Shown: positions 63,440-64,000 of the stretch, in pieces | Numbering within the stretch: the first letter of the stretch is position 1 | Layout of the letters: each line of letters begins with the position of its first letter | Origin: Phytophthora sp. 'mugwort' | Lineage: Eukaryota; Oomycota; Peronosporomycetes; Peronosporales; Peronosporaceae | Length of the DNA stretch: 64,000 bases | Reading direction: 5' to 3' | Assembly (NCBI GenBank): GCA_033558025.1 | Contig: JAUCEF010000018.1 | Span: 930,001 to 994,000 of the forward strand | Notes under the pieces: model-generated | Told to the model about the DNA's origin: nothing | Seen by the model: the letters and a program-made list of their open reading frames with translations, nothing else | Database searches by the model: none | Translations under genes and position numbers: made by a program

Positions 63440-64000
63440 TGCAGGAATGACAGCGCTACAGGACGAAGCTCACAGTGACTGGATCTTGGGATTGGAGACA
63501 CCGTTCGAGGGCTGTAGGGCACCGGTGGAGACGACACAACCACGGACGTGTAGAGAATACAGCGGCACTGTGAGATGTGTATCGAAGCACCCGGAGATTC
63601 ACGCGAGCAGCTCCAGATGAGGGCGGAGAGGCGCAGCGAGCGGCGGCAGTTCCTTCACGATTGAAATTTCCAAAATGGCCCCGATAGTCAGTAGCGGTTG
63701 CACTGGACGGTGGCGGTATGCAGTGAAAATAGCGAAAAGATCGGAGCTTCTGTAGACACTGCGTTTGGACACTGTACTAAAGAAAAGACAGGACGATCCG
63801 CGTAGTACCATGTGATTAGTCAAAATTAGAACGGAAAGACAGCGTTTCAACCAATAGAGACGTAGTAAAGTGTTGCCATCACGCTGACGTGGCAGGCACC
63901 ACTTCAATCATGGCAACCTTCGCATCGTTGGGTGGTTACCGCTCGCTATTTCTTAGCACCTTCGTCTTGATGGCACACACGCGAGCTTGGAATAGATAGC
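63440..64000. other. Upstream region of the calcium pump gene
   Basis: Promoter side of the minus-strand ATPase gene, with a CCAAT box near 63850. Short frames here are not convincing. Nothing else recognised up to the window end. Confidence 0.4.

Noticed and set aside
63599..63907. 102-codon minus-strand frame upstream of the calcium pump
   Set aside because: Falls in the promoter/5' UTR of the pump gene and has no domain or conserved pattern.
1..64000. CRISPR arrays, bacterial operons or riboswitches
   Set aside because: Spliceosomal introns and eukaryotic families throughout; no regularly spaced direct repeats of CRISPR type.

Overview
The window looks like nuclear DNA of an oomycete, probably Phytophthora or a close relative. 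Host genes are compact, many carry 55-120 bp GT-AG introns, and CCAAT boxes are common upstream. Several proteins match oomycete biology: flagellar proteins, EGF-module secreted proteins and a bZIP-like/SnoaL-like protein. The species is inferred from gene style only.

Layout. 1-25.8 kb is a gene-dense host block: a calponin-homology protein with a CaaX end (-), a PAK1IP1/Mak11 WD40 protein (+), a coiled-coil protein (-), adenosine kinase (+), a CIMIP2/FAM166-like axonemal protein (+), Vps33 (-), cystathionine beta-synthase (-), an unknown basic protein (-), a large secreted EGF protein (+), a membrane-anchored flavodoxin-like protein (+), a mitochondrial carrier (-), a peroxisomal hydratase-2-type protein (-), a MAPR/cytochrome-b5-like protein (+) and a transportin-3/Mtr10 importin (-). 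About 26-45.1 kb is an island of decayed mobile DNA: a Ty3/gypsy fragment, an AT-rich virus-like element, a LINE lying between its two parts, a Ty1/copia element with one LTR, a mariner-like transposon with both terminal inverted repeats, and a 623 bp MITE with perfect 23 bp ends that contains a tRNA-like sequence. 45.2-64 kb is host sequence again: WDR76/CMR1 (+), NEDD1-like (-), a Whirly ssDNA-binding protein (+), TOM40 (-), a thioredoxin-like/methyltransferase fusion (+), a bZIP-like/SnoaL-like protein (-), a SEL1L/HRD3-type ERAD protein (+) and an SPCA-type calcium pump (-).

The most unusual part is 36.5-39.9 kb, with a probable second fragment at 30.1-30.5 kb. It holds a broken double-jelly-roll-type capsid gene, an intact adenain-like cysteine protease of the Polinton/Maverick-virophage kind, a tandem FGK-motif ORF and, on the other side of the LINE, a CxCG zinc-finger ORF. 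I read this as an endogenous Polinton-like virus remnant interrupted by a LINE.

Host themes are mitochondrial import and DNA maintenance (TOM40, Whirly, carrier, possibly CBS), endomembrane and ER function (Vps33, SEL1L, SPCA) and the flagellum/centrosome (CIMIP2-like, NEDD1-like). Exon boundaries were worked out by hand from GT-AG sites and reading-frame continuity, not from transcripts.
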